Assembly (NCBI GenBank): GCA_043744375.1
Contig: JAYTUU010000014.1
Span: 1 to 11,509, forward strand
Length of the DNA stretch: 11,509 bases
Direction of reading: 5' to 3'
DNA from: CAIYPH01 sp043744375
GTDB taxonomy: Bacteria; Pseudomonadota; Alphaproteobacteria; Acetobacterales; Acetobacteraceae
Shown: in pieces, positions 1 to 6,662 of the stretch
Numbering within the stretch: position 1 is the stretch's first letter
Layout of the letters: each line of letters starts with the position of its first letter
Translations under genes and position numbers: made by a program
Notes under the pieces: model-generated
Told to the model about the DNA's origin: nothing
What the model saw: only the letters and a program-made list of their open reading frames with translations
Database searches by the model: none

Positions 1-65
1 GTGAATGCGGCGAGATCGCGGGGCTCACCGAAGGCCGTCCGTCCAGCCGCGAGCAGTCCGGGGTT

Positions 66-86
66 CCAAGGGCCACTGGCCTTTGG
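66..86. terminator. Hairpin, possible bidirectional terminator or REP-like unit
   Basis: The arms CCAAGGGCC (66-74) and GGCCTTTGG (78-86) pair over nine positions, one of them a G-U pair, with a three-base loop ACT. The hairpin is about 70 bases beyond the nitroreductase stop, in the right place to end that leftward transcript. There is no T-run on either side, so a classical intrinsic terminator is not proven. From memory, similar CCAA..TTGG hairpins followed by GCCGCCGGAGG recur between genes in Acetobacteraceae, which would make this a dispersed palindromic unit. That is recollection, not something shown here. Confidence 0.4.
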
Positions 87-101
87 CCGCCGGAGGCGCT
101 C

Positions 102-116
102 TTGCCGTCGCGGCAA
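102..116. terminator. Second hairpin beside the first
   Basis: This is a perfect inverted repeat, TTGCCG (102-107) and CGGCAA (111-116), around the loop TCG. It is the first hairpin met by the leftward transcript after the nitroreductase stop at 156-158. With the hairpin at 66-86 it forms a two-stem module, but it has no T-run. It could be a weak terminator, an mRNA-stabilising end, or part of a repeated palindromic element. Confidence 0.35.
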
Positions 117-155
117 ACGCACGCCCTTCCGTTGGCCAACCTGCGAATCTCTGCT

Positions 156-998
156 TTAGTCCAGCCGGAAGCCGCAGACGCGCACAAAAGCACCCCATCC
201 CGGGCGCTCTGGCTGGGCGTATTGCCGCGCCTTGTCCTCCGACCATCCATAGGGCTTCTCCGCGCCGAACAGGTCGTCGCGCCGGCGTGCGGCGTAGGGG
301 CGGGTGAGGTTGCGGCGGGCGTCGTATTCGGTGATGTCGGCGTCGAGGGTGCGATCGTCGTGGCGGTCGGTGTGGACGGTGGCGGCGAGGGGCAGGCGCG
401 GGCTCAGGGCGCCGCCATGGGCGGGCCAGCCGATGCAGAGGCCGGCGACCGGGAAGACGTGGGCGGGGAGAGCGAGCACGTCGGCGACGGCTTCGGGGTG
501 GTTGCGGATGGCGCTGATCGGGGTGGTCGCGAGGCCGGCGGCCTCGGCGGCGGTGATGAAGGCGGAGAGCACGATCCCGGCCTCGACGGCGGCGTTGAAG
601 AAGGCGTCGAGGTGGTCGTTGACGAATTCCGGGCCGCGCAGGGTGTGGATGCGGCGCTGGCGGCGGTTGTTGCCGCAGAAGACGGCGAAGGCGGGGGATT
701 TGGCGGCCCAGGGGTTGTCGGGCAGCAGGGCCGAGAGCGCGGCGCGCTGGGCAAGGTCGACGACGAAGACGATGTCGGCCTGTTGCAGGTCGCTCTTGCT
801 CGGGGCGGACAAAGCGACGGCGGCGAGCAGGCGGAGGAGCGCGGGGTCGACGGGGTCGTCCCGGTAGCCGCGGATGGTGCGGTGGGCGGCCATGCCCGCG
901 AGCGTCTCGGTGCCCTGGAGGTCGGCGGGGATGGTCAGGTTTTCACCGAACCGGGCTTGCAGGTGTGTGGCCAGCCGGTCGCGCGCGGTCTCGTCCAT
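156..998 (-). CDS. NfsA/FRP-type nitroreductase (NADPH-dependent oxidoreductase)
   Basis: This is a predicted cytosolic FMN-dependent oxidoreductase of 280 residues. Such enzymes use NAD(P)H to reduce nitro compounds, quinones or flavins; the natural substrate here is unknown. Visible family marks are HRTIRGY at 39-45, which with SAPSKSDLQ (64-72) corresponds to the FMN-phosphate and ribityl contacts; ISAIRN at 161-166; and GLCIGWP at 187-193, typical of the NfsA/Frp branch. A basic, aromatic C-terminal region (about 220-280) follows, as in NfsA. The frame is open further upstream into the preceding gene, but the ATG at 998 is preferred: GGGAGA lies just upstream and MDETARDRL begins the conserved part. 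It follows the membrane protein gene on the same strand after 22 bases, so the two are probably co-transcribed, although no functional link is evident. The family call is firm; the specific reaction is not. Confidence 0.85.
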   Translation of the reverse strand: MDETARDRLATHLQARFGENLTIPADLQGTETLAGMAAHRTIRGYRDDPVDPALLRLLAAVALSAPSKSDLQQADIVFVVDLAQRAALSALLPDNPWAAKSPAFAVFCGNNRRQRRIHTLRGPEFVNDHLDAFFNAAVEAGIVLSAFITAAEAAGLATTPISAIRNHPEAVADVLALPAHVFPVAGLCIGWPAHGGALSPRLPLAATVHTDRHDDRTLDADITEYDARRNLTRPYAARRRDDLFGAEKPYGWSEDKARQYAQPERPGWGAFVRVCGFRLD

Positions 999-1020
999 GG
1001 ATGGTCTCCCTTCGGGCCCG

Positions 1021-2688
1021 TCAGGGTATCCAGATGGCGGCTTCGGAGAGTTGTTGCAAGCGGGGGCGCTGCGGTGGGGGCAGGCAGCCGGCGGCGTCGC
1101 GCTTGAGGACGCGCAGGCCGTCGAAGGCGGCGATCTGGTGGTAGCGCGACCAGGCGGCGGCGAAATTCTTGTCCGCGGCGGCGAGGAGGCTGACGTAGTT
1201 GGTGCCCTCGCGGGTATCGACGACGGCGATATCGGGGCAGTTGGCGATGAAGTCGAGCGCGACCCAGCGGCGGATCGGCCATTCCCTCGGCGCGCTGCCA
1301 TCCTGTTTCGCCCGCCAGATCTCGCCCTTGAGCGCCCACATCGAGTCGAAGCGGCTGGCCCAGGTGACGCCGGTGTTGTTCACCACGGGAAAGCCCAAGG
1401 CGATCCATTCGGAGAAGGCGATGTAGGTTTTGGCTTTCTCCTTGCGGATCAGGCGTTCGAGTTTGACCTCGGTGGAGAGGGCGGGCTCGACGGCCGCTTC
1501 GAACCATGGCCGCAGGCGCTCATAGTCGGAAATGCCGAAGGTGATCAGCGCGCCGAGGACCAGCGGCACCGGCGCGAGGGCGCGGAGATGGGCGCGCGAG
1601 AAGCCTTTGAGGGCGGCGATCGGGTGGCGCGGGATGACGGCGGCGATCCACAACAGCAGAACGAGCACGGTGGCGGTGGTGGCGGGCAGGCGATGGTAGA
1701 ACCAGTCCTTGCCCTGGAGCACGAAGACGATGGTGGCGGCGACGCCGAAGACGGTGAGGGTCAGCAGCAGATGGCGCTTGAACGGCGAGCTGCGGGCCAG
1801 TGTCGTCGCGCTTGACCAGCAGAGCAGGATGATGACGGCCTGGCCGCACAGCAGGGGCCAGCTTTTCATCAGGATGCGCAGATACGACGTGTCGGTTCCG
1901 CCATAGAGGGCCAGGGCGAGCGGGACGGCGTTTTCGAGGAAGGCGGGGCAGAAGACGAGCACGCTGAGGCCGTAGATGCCGACCGCGGCGAAGGCCGCGA
2001 TGGGGGCGACCCGCAGCACGCGGCGGCCGCGCAACAAAGCGAGCACTTCGATGGCCAGGATTGCCAGCATGTAGGAGGGTTTGAACGCGCAGCCGAGGCC
2101 GGCCACGACGCCGGCAAGGAGGGCGTGCAGCCATGGTTCGCGCTCGCCGTCGAGTTCGCGCGCGTAGAGGCAGAGATAGGGCAGCACGGCACCGGCGAGC
2201 AGATGTTCGCGCTGGCCGAATTCGACGCCGGGCAGGGCGATGAGCACGCTGGCGATGGCGGCGAAGACCGGCAGGCGGTAGGTGAACAGGGAGGCGCGGC
2301 CATGCAGGAGCACGGCGGACCAGGCGCTGGTGGCGAACAGCAGCAGGGCGAAGAACGGGATGGCGATGAATTTCGGCGGCGCGTTGAGCCACGCGGCGAA
2401 CCAGGTGGGGATGGCGTAGAGCCAGATGATCAGCGGCGGATTGACCTCCACGAGGTCCTCGTAGAGGCGTTGCCCGCCGAGCCACTTGCGCGCGACGTAG
2501 AGCAGCCAGGCGACGTCATCCTTTTGCGGGGAGCGCATGGCGGTGATCAGCACCAGGCTCGACACCAGCAGCAGGATGGTGAGCGCGATGAGGCTGGCGG
2601 TGGTTCCCTCGGACAGGCGGAAGCCACGCGCGGGTGGCGGCTGCATGGCTGGGTCGAGTCGCGTCGTGAGGGGGGCGAGGAAGGTCAT
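1021..2688 (-). CDS. Multi-pass membrane protein, GT-C glycosyltransferase-like
   Basis: This is a predicted inner-membrane protein of about 555 residues. A single helix near residues 30-50 ends in the acidic pair D57-D58. The motif GGQRLYEDLVEVNPPLIIWL follows (about 71-90, with E81 and N83-P84-P85). An acidic residue after the first helix plus an LY-D-x-x-E-x-NPPL-x-x-W block is characteristic of GT-C enzymes (GT39/GT83/ArnT type) that take sugars from polyprenyl phosphate carriers at the outer membrane face. Many more hydrophobic segments follow, then a soluble C-terminal part (about 420-555). The start is uncertain. ATG 2688 has a weak AGGA upstream and is used here; in-frame alternatives are TTG 2745, ATG 2739, ATG 2712 and ATG 2646. 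No polysaccharide or lipid A genes are adjacent, so the acceptor is unknown. It could also be an uncharacterised membrane protein that merely shares the fold. Confidence 0.7.
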   Translation of the reverse strand: MTFLAPLTTRLDPAMQPPPARGFRLSEGTTASLIALTILLLVSSLVLITAMRSPQKDDVAWLLYVARKWLGGQRLYEDLVEVNPPLIIWLYAIPTWFAAWLNAPPKFIAIPFFALLLFATSAWSAVLLHGRASLFTYRLPVFAAIASVLIALPGVEFGQREHLLAGAVLPYLCLYARELDGEREPWLHALLAGVVAGLGCAFKPSYMLAILAIEVLALLRGRRVLRVAPIAAFAAVGIYGLSVLVFCPAFLENAVPLALALYGGTDTSYLRILMKSWPLLCGQAVIILLCWSSATTLARSSPFKRHLLLTLTVFGVAATIVFVLQGKDWFYHRLPATTATVLVLLLWIAAVIPRHPIAALKGFSRAHLRALAPVPLVLGALITFGISDYERLRPWFEAAVEPALSTEVKLERLIRKEKAKTYIAFSEWIALGFPVVNNTGVTWASRFDSMWALKGEIWRAKQDGSAPREWPIRRWVALDFIANCPDIAVVDTREGTNYVSLLAAADKNFAAAWSRYHQIAAFDGLRVLKRDAAGCLPPPQRPRLQQLSEAAIWIP

Positions 2689-2816
2689 TGATCCTGTCGG
2701 TATCACGCGCATGTGAGCGTTACAACAAAGTGAACGCATCGCCAACTCGTTGAAATGTTACAATTTGTTGCTCATGGCATCAGGCTGCTCCCCGACCGAT
2801 CATGACACTTCGCAGA
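2689..2816. promoter_or_regulatory. AT-richer spacer, probable promoter region of the membrane protein gene
   Basis: This stretch is noticeably richer in A/T than its surroundings and lies directly upstream of the leftward membrane protein gene. The heptamer GTTACAA occurs twice in direct orientation, at 2719-2725 and 2757-2763, 38 bases apart; read leftward it is TTGTAAC, which resembles a -35 element. I cannot find a convincing -10 at the right distance from either copy, so promoter placement is a guess. If the heptamer nearer the gene is a -35, the real start of the gene would be ATG 2646 rather than 2688. Confidence 0.25.
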
Positions 2817-3035
2817 CTAGCCGGGGGGCAAGGCGGCAATGGTGCGGAATGATGGCGAAATCAGGGCGCCGCGTGGGGTCACGGGGGTGAGGCCGCCGAG
2901 GAAATGTGTCAGAATAATTTCTATTATATCAACGTTGTAGCCGCCCTCCTGGATGATGGCACAGGGCAGGCTGGCCGCGCCGATCACGGTGCCGGCGCGG
3001 GCGAAGCCGTCGGCGGAGACTCCGAGGAAGCCCAT
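2817..3035 (-). pseudogene. C-terminal remnant of an acetylpolyamine amidohydrolase / HDAC-like gene
   Basis: This leftward frame of 72 codons ends in TAG. It reads GFLGVSADGFARAG (2-15), then IIQEGGYN (27-34) and a closing THFLGGL (43-49). This is the pattern of the last segment of acetylpolyamine amidohydrolases and class II histone-deacetylase-like enzymes, in which the tyrosine of EGGY (here Y33) stabilises the reaction intermediate. Everything before it is missing, including the zinc-binding Asp/His residues and the charge-relay histidines. Upstream bases (3036-3150) give no amidohydrolase-like peptide in any leftward frame. There is no purine-rich ribosome site before the ATG at 3035, so it is probably not translated. 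Codons around residues 34-44 are AT-rich and include ATA isoleucine codons, unlike the flanking genes, consistent with decay or foreign origin. Expression as a small protein cannot be excluded. Confidence 0.6.
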
Positions 3036-3150
3036 AGGCAGCGGGATGGACGGTTTCGAGCGCGGCGCGGTCGGGGGACGGCGGGGGCGGGGCTGGAAAA
3101 CCCGGGCGCGCTGCCGCAGTCTGCGGCGGTGTATCAAGTGGAGTTTCGCG
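3036..3150. other. Spacer before the M81 gene
   Basis: This 115-base GC-rich spacer ends in the M81 gene's ribosome site, GTGGAG at 3139-3144, seven bases or so before the ATG. I see no clear promoter hexamers. The rightward frame of the M81 gene stays open back to an ATG at 2953, but the residues it would add are basic and low in complexity and do not look like protein of this family. Confidence 0.4.
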
Positions 3151-4656
3151 ATGTCCCTGCGCCTTGCCGTCGGCGGTTTCATGCATGAGAGCCATTCCTT
3201 CGCGCCGCGGCCGACGCGGTATGTGGATTTTCTGACCCCCGGCGGGTTTCCGCCGCTGGTGCGCGGGCAGCCGTTGTTCGCCGCGGTGCGCGGAACGAGC
3301 GTGCCGATCGCCGGCGCCATTCCGGTCGGCGAGGCGGCGGGGGCGACGCTGGTGCCGCTGGCCTGGGGGTTCGCCAACCCCGCCGGGCCGGTGGAGGACG
3401 AGGCGTTCGAGCGGATCGCGGCGATGATCTGTGCGGAGTTGTCGGCGGCACTGGATGGCGGGCCACTGGATGGCGTGTATCTGGACCTGCATGGCGCGGC
3501 GGTTTGTGTGAGCTTTCCGGACATGGAGGGCGAGTTGTTGCGCCGGGTGCGCGCCATCGTCGGCGAATTGCCGCTGACGATCAGCCTCGATCCGCACTGC
3601 AATCTGACGCGGCAGATGGTCGATCTCGTCGATGCGCTGGTGCCGTTCCAGACCTATCCGCATGTCGACATGAAGGAGGCCGGGGCGCAGGCGATGCGGC
3701 TGCTGCTGGCGCGGATCGCGCGCGGGGCGCCGTTGGCGCGGGCGTTCCGGCAGGTGAATTTCTTCCTGCCGTTGACGACGCAATGCACGCTGGTGGAGCC
3801 GATGGCGCCGGTGATGACGGAGCGGACGGCGCTGGCGGCGCGCAGCGGAGTCGATGAACTGGCGTTCTGTTTCGGCTTTCCCTATGCCGATTTTGCCGAT
3901 TGCGGCGCGGCGCTGGCGGCGTATGCGGGGGATCAGGCGCAGGCGGACGCGGCGGCCGATGCGTTTCTCGCGTTCATCAATGCGCGCGAGGCGTCGTTCC
4001 TGCTCAACGTGGTGCCGGCCGAACAGGCGGTGCGCGCGGCGATGGGGATCGCGGCGACGGCGAAGAAGCCGGTGATCGTCGCCGATACCCAGGACAACCC
4101 TGGCGGCGGCGGCCATGGCGATACCACCGGGCTGCTGGCCGAGTTCATCCGCCAGGGGGCGACCGGGGTGGTGTTCGCGATGATCAACGACGATGAGAGC
4201 GCGGCGGCCTGTCATCAGGCGGGCGAGGGTGCGCGGGTTTCGCTGATGCTCGGCGGCAAGTCCGATGGCGCGCCGTTGCAGGTGATGGCGACGGTGCTGA
4301 AGCTGACGGACGGGAAGTTCACCGGGACCGGGCCGATGGCGAAGGGCAATCCGGCCGCCTTGGGCCCGTCCGCGTTGATCGAGGTGGCGGCGGGCATTCG
4401 CGTGATCGTGGTGAGCCGGAAGATCCAGGCGCTCGATCAGTCGCTGATCCGCCATGTCGGCATCGAGCCGTCGGACTGTGCGATCATCGCGCTGAAATCC
4501 TCGGTGCATTTCCGCGCCGATTTCCAGCCGCTGTCCGAGGCGGTGATCGTGGCGGCGGCACCGGGGCCGGTGGTGGCCGACCCGTCGGTGCTGCCGTTCA
4601 AGAACCTGCGCAAGGGGCTGCGGTTGCGGCCGATGGACAACAGGGTGGTCAGTTGA
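3151..4656 (+). CDS. M81 family metallopeptidase, MlrC-like
   Basis: This predicted zinc-dependent hydrolase has 501 residues, the usual length for peptidase family M81. Its best-known member, MlrC, finishes microcystin breakdown by cutting linear peptides. Motifs in order are GGFMHESHSF (8-17), the family's N-terminal G-x-x-HE signature; LDLHGAA with H114; LDPHCN with D147 and H149; and YPHVDM with H171. The D-x-H plus later H arrangement has the same internal spacing as the zinc ligands reported for MlrC, as I recall them. A C-terminal MlrC_C-type domain begins near ADTQDNPGGGGHGDTTGLL (about 310-330). The start at ATG 3151 is supported by GTGGAG upstream and by the family's N-terminus beginning at once. 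Relatives often sit beside peptide ABC transporters; none is present here. The substrate is unknown: microcystin is unlikely, and a modified or cyclic peptide, or an amide-type metabolite, is more plausible. Confidence 0.87.
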   Translation: MSLRLAVGGFMHESHSFAPRPTRYVDFLTPGGFPPLVRGQPLFAAVRGTSVPIAGAIPVGEAAGATLVPLAWGFANPAGPVEDEAFERIAAMICAELSAALDGGPLDGVYLDLHGAAVCVSFPDMEGELLRRVRAIVGELPLTISLDPHCNLTRQMVDLVDALVPFQTYPHVDMKEAGAQAMRLLLARIARGAPLARAFRQVNFFLPLTTQCTLVEPMAPVMTERTALAARSGVDELAFCFGFPYADFADCGAALAAYAGDQAQADAAADAFLAFINAREASFLLNVVPAEQAVRAAMGIAATAKKPVIVADTQDNPGGGGHGDTTGLLAEFIRQGATGVVFAMINDDESAAACHQAGEGARVSLMLGGKSDGAPLQVMATVLKLTDGKFTGTGPMAKGNPAALGPSALIEVAAGIRVIVVSRKIQALDQSLIRHVGIEPSDCAIIALKSSVHFRADFQPLSEAVIVAAAPGPVVADPSVLPFKNLRKGLRLRPMDNRVVS

Positions 4657-6466
4657 GCAGCACTTTCACGTAGCTGCCGGGCGCGTCTTCGAGGGCGGGG
4701 AGTTTGCCGTCGCCGGGGACGCGCGCCTTGGCCTGGCGCTTGTCGTGGGAGGTGATCCAGCGCTGCCAGTCCGGCCACCAGGAGCCGGCGATTTCGGTGG
4801 CGCCAGCGAGCCATTCCTCCGGCTCGGCGGGGAGTTCCGGATTGATCCAGTGGCTGTATTTGCCGCCGTCGGGCGGGTTGACGACGCCGGCGATGTGGCC
4901 GGAGGCGGCGAGGATGAAGCGGTTCTTGCCGCCGAGCAGTTGGGTGCCGCGATAGGTCGCGCGCCATGGCGCGATGTGGTCCTCCCGCGTCGAGAGGAAG
5001 TAGGCGGGGACTTTCACCCGCGAGAGGTCGATCGGGGTGCCGGCCAGCGTGATGCCGCCGGGCTCGGCGAGCTTGTTGTCCTGGTACATGTTGCGCAGAT
5101 AGAAGGAATGCATGCGCGCGGGCATACGGGTGGAATCGCTGTTCCAGTACAGCAGGTCGAACGGGAACGGGTCGTTGCCGAGCAGATAGTTGTTCACCAC
5201 GAAAGACCAGATGAGGTCGTTGGCGCGCAGCATGTTGAAGGTGGTGGACATCTCGCTGCCTTCGAGATAGCCGCGCTTGTTCATCTTGTCTTCGAGCATC
5301 TTGATTTGCTCTTCGTCGATAAACACGTTCAACTCGCCAGACTCGCGGAAATCCATCAGGGTGACGAAGAAGGTTGCCGTCTTGATGCGGTCATCGCCAT
5401 TCGCTTCCATCCAGGCGAGGGTGGAGCTTAGCAGGGTGCCGCCGAGACAGTAGCCGATGGCGTTGATGGCGCTTTCGCCGGTGGCGGCCTCGATGGCGGT
5501 GAGGGCGTCGAGAATGCCCTCCTTCATGTAGTCCTCGAAGTTCTTCTCGCTGAGCTTCTCGTCGGGGTTGACCCAACTCACGATGAACACCGTATGCCCC
5601 TGGGCGGTCGCCCATCTGACAAAACTGTTCCGCGGGCGGAGGTCGAGGATGTAGAACTTGTTGATCCAGGGCGGGATGACGAGCAGCGGGCGCTTGAGCA
5701 CCTTGTCGGTGGTGGGGGTGTACTGGACGAGCTGCATCAGGTCGTTCTGGTAGACCACCTTGCCGGGCGTGACCGCGATGTTGTCGCCGATGCGGAAGGC
5801 ATCGGTGTCGGTCATCTTGATGCGCAGGTCGCCCTTGCCGCGTTCGAGGTCGGCGAGGAGGTTGTTGAGGCCCTTGATGAGGTTCTCGCCGCCCGATTCG
5901 GCGGTTTTGCGCAGGACTTCGGGGTTGGTGAGGAGGAAGTTGCTGGGGCTCATCGCGTCGACGAACTGGCGCGAGTAGAAATCGACCTTCTGGGCGGTCA
6001 GGGCGTCCAGCCCGTCCACCTTGGTCACCACGTCCTGCACGTAGCGGGCGGAGAGCAGGTAGGACTGCTTGATGAAGTCGAACACCTCGTTGTCTTTCCA
6101 GGCATCGTCCTTGAAGCGGCGATCCTTCGGGTCGGCCTGGATGACCGGGTCCGTGTCCATGCCGACCATGCGCCGGGCGGTGTTCTGCCAGAGCGACATG
6201 TAGTCCTGCCAGAAGCCCATCTGCGCCTGGACCATCTTGGTCGGGTTGGCCATCAGGCGCGCCGTCATCTCCATGAAGGCGTTGCCGATGTTGAAGGGGT
6301 CGGGGTTGGCCGGGCCACTCTCCGATTGCCGCTTCAGCCACTCGCCGACGATACGCTGCGACCGCTCGGCGATATCGGCCATGGAGCGGCCGAGTTCGGC
6401 GGGGTCGGGCATCTTGAACGGCACTGCCTCGGGGGCGGGCGGCTTCGGCGTCGTCGGGTCGGCCAT
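4649..6466 (-). CDS. phaC: Class I poly(3-hydroxyalkanoate) synthase
   Basis: PhaC polymerises (R)-3-hydroxyacyl-CoA, mainly 3-hydroxybutyryl-CoA, into storage polyester on the surface of cytoplasmic granules. The protein has 605 residues, the size of class I synthases that work without PhaE or PhaR. It has an N-terminal PhaC_N domain (about 95-265) containing the FWQDYMSLWQ block at 85-94 and its border, then an alpha/beta-hydrolase core. The lipase-like box GYCLGG (338-343) holds the nucleophile C340; the partners are D496 in STRED and H524 in ASGH. The D-to-H spacing of 28 equals that of the Cupriavidus enzyme (D480/H508). The ATG at 6466 follows AAAGGAC at a normal distance. No phaA, phaB or phasin gene is in the window. 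Its 3' end overlaps the end of the convergent M81 gene by eight bases. The identification is secure. Confidence 0.97.
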   Translation of the reverse strand: MADPTTPKPPAPEAVPFKMPDPAELGRSMADIAERSQRIVGEWLKRQSESGPANPDPFNIGNAFMEMTARLMANPTKMVQAQMGFWQDYMSLWQNTARRMVGMDTDPVIQADPKDRRFKDDAWKDNEVFDFIKQSYLLSARYVQDVVTKVDGLDALTAQKVDFYSRQFVDAMSPSNFLLTNPEVLRKTAESGGENLIKGLNNLLADLERGKGDLRIKMTDTDAFRIGDNIAVTPGKVVYQNDLMQLVQYTPTTDKVLKRPLLVIPPWINKFYILDLRPRNSFVRWATAQGHTVFIVSWVNPDEKLSEKNFEDYMKEGILDALTAIEAATGESAINAIGYCLGGTLLSSTLAWMEANGDDRIKTATFFVTLMDFRESGELNVFIDEEQIKMLEDKMNKRGYLEGSEMSTTFNMLRANDLIWSFVVNNYLLGNDPFPFDLLYWNSDSTRMPARMHSFYLRNMYQDNKLAEPGGITLAGTPIDLSRVKVPAYFLSTREDHIAPWRATYRGTQLLGGKNRFILAASGHIAGVVNPPDGGKYSHWINPELPAEPEEWLAGATEIAGSWWPDWQRWITSHDKRQAKARVPGDGKLPALEDAPGSYVKVLLN

Positions 6467-6535
6467 TCTGGTGTCCTTTCCGTGGGAGGCGCGGCACTGC
6501 TACACAGGCCCCAGGATATGCGGCAAATCATCTGC

Positions 6536-6556
6536 GCCACATCATATTCGTGTGGC
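6536..6556. repeat. Inverted repeat in the phaC / lipoprotein divergent spacer
   Basis: GCCACA (6536-6541) and TGTGGC (6551-6556) form a perfect six-base inverted repeat around nine bases. It lies in the middle of the 196-base divergent spacer, about 70 bases upstream of the phaC start. Read leftward, the centre contains TATGAT, close to a -10 hexamer, but no good -35 stands at the right distance. It could be an operator overlapping a phaC promoter; the evidence is symmetry and position only. Confidence 0.3.
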
Positions 6557-6627
6557 ACATGGCGGGAGCGGTTCCGAACCGATGAGACGCGCAAGTGCGA
6601 GGGGTGTTACAAGCCCGCCCGGTGATG

Positions 6628-6657
6628 TTCAAGTCCGGGGGGTTCAAGTCCGGGGGG
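6628..6657 (+). repeat. 15-base tandem duplication carrying the ribosome-binding G tract
   Basis: TTCAAGTCCGGGGGG occurs twice in perfect tandem (6628-6642 and 6643-6657), and the second G run extends by one base to seven. The second G run is the apparent ribosome site for the lipoprotein GTG at 6663, four bases downstream. The duplication therefore supplies two consecutive G tracts in the translation start region. Slippage in these runs would change the spacing to the start codon. Confidence 0.7.
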
Positions 6658-6662
6658 GTCAG

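Larger units (their letters stand above)
1..155. other. Left-edge spacer without a certain gene
   Basis: No complete gene is visible here. It lies beyond the stop of the leftward nitroreductase. Reading forward from base 3, the first 18 or so codons give ECGEIAGLTEGRPSSREQ. This vaguely recalls the C-terminal Gly/Arg motif of ornithine cyclodeaminase / mu-crystallin proteins, but the frame then runs straight into the hairpins at 66-116 without a stop. Alternatively, the TGA at 2-4 could be the stop of a gene lying to the left. Neither reading can be confirmed without the adjoining sequence. Confidence 0.3.

Noticed and set aside
102..1106. A 334-codon rightward open frame opposite the nitroreductase
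   Set aside because: It is rich in Gly/Asp/Glu/Val in the way expected from the reverse complement of a GC-rich gene, has no recognisable motif, and overlaps a gene with clear family motifs and a ribosome site.
998..1301. Longer nitroreductase starting near 1301
   Set aside because: The extra residues are Ser/Pro/Arg-rich shadow sequence of the overlapping membrane protein gene, and ATG 998 has a clear ribosome site.
2953..3150. Upstream extension of the M81 protein to ATG 2953
   Set aside because: The added residues are low in complexity and basic, overlap the amidohydrolase remnant, and are not needed: ATG 3151 has a ribosome site and begins directly with the family's N-terminus.
2929..4509. 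A 526-codon leftward open frame opposite the M81 gene
   Set aside because: Its product is dominated by Arg, His and Gln with no domain pattern. It is the antisense shadow of the M81 peptidase.
5594..6625. A 343-codon rightward open frame opposite phaC
   Set aside because: Its product is dominated by Val, Gly, Asp, Glu and His with no motif, while the opposite strand encodes an unmistakable PHA synthase with a complete catalytic triad.
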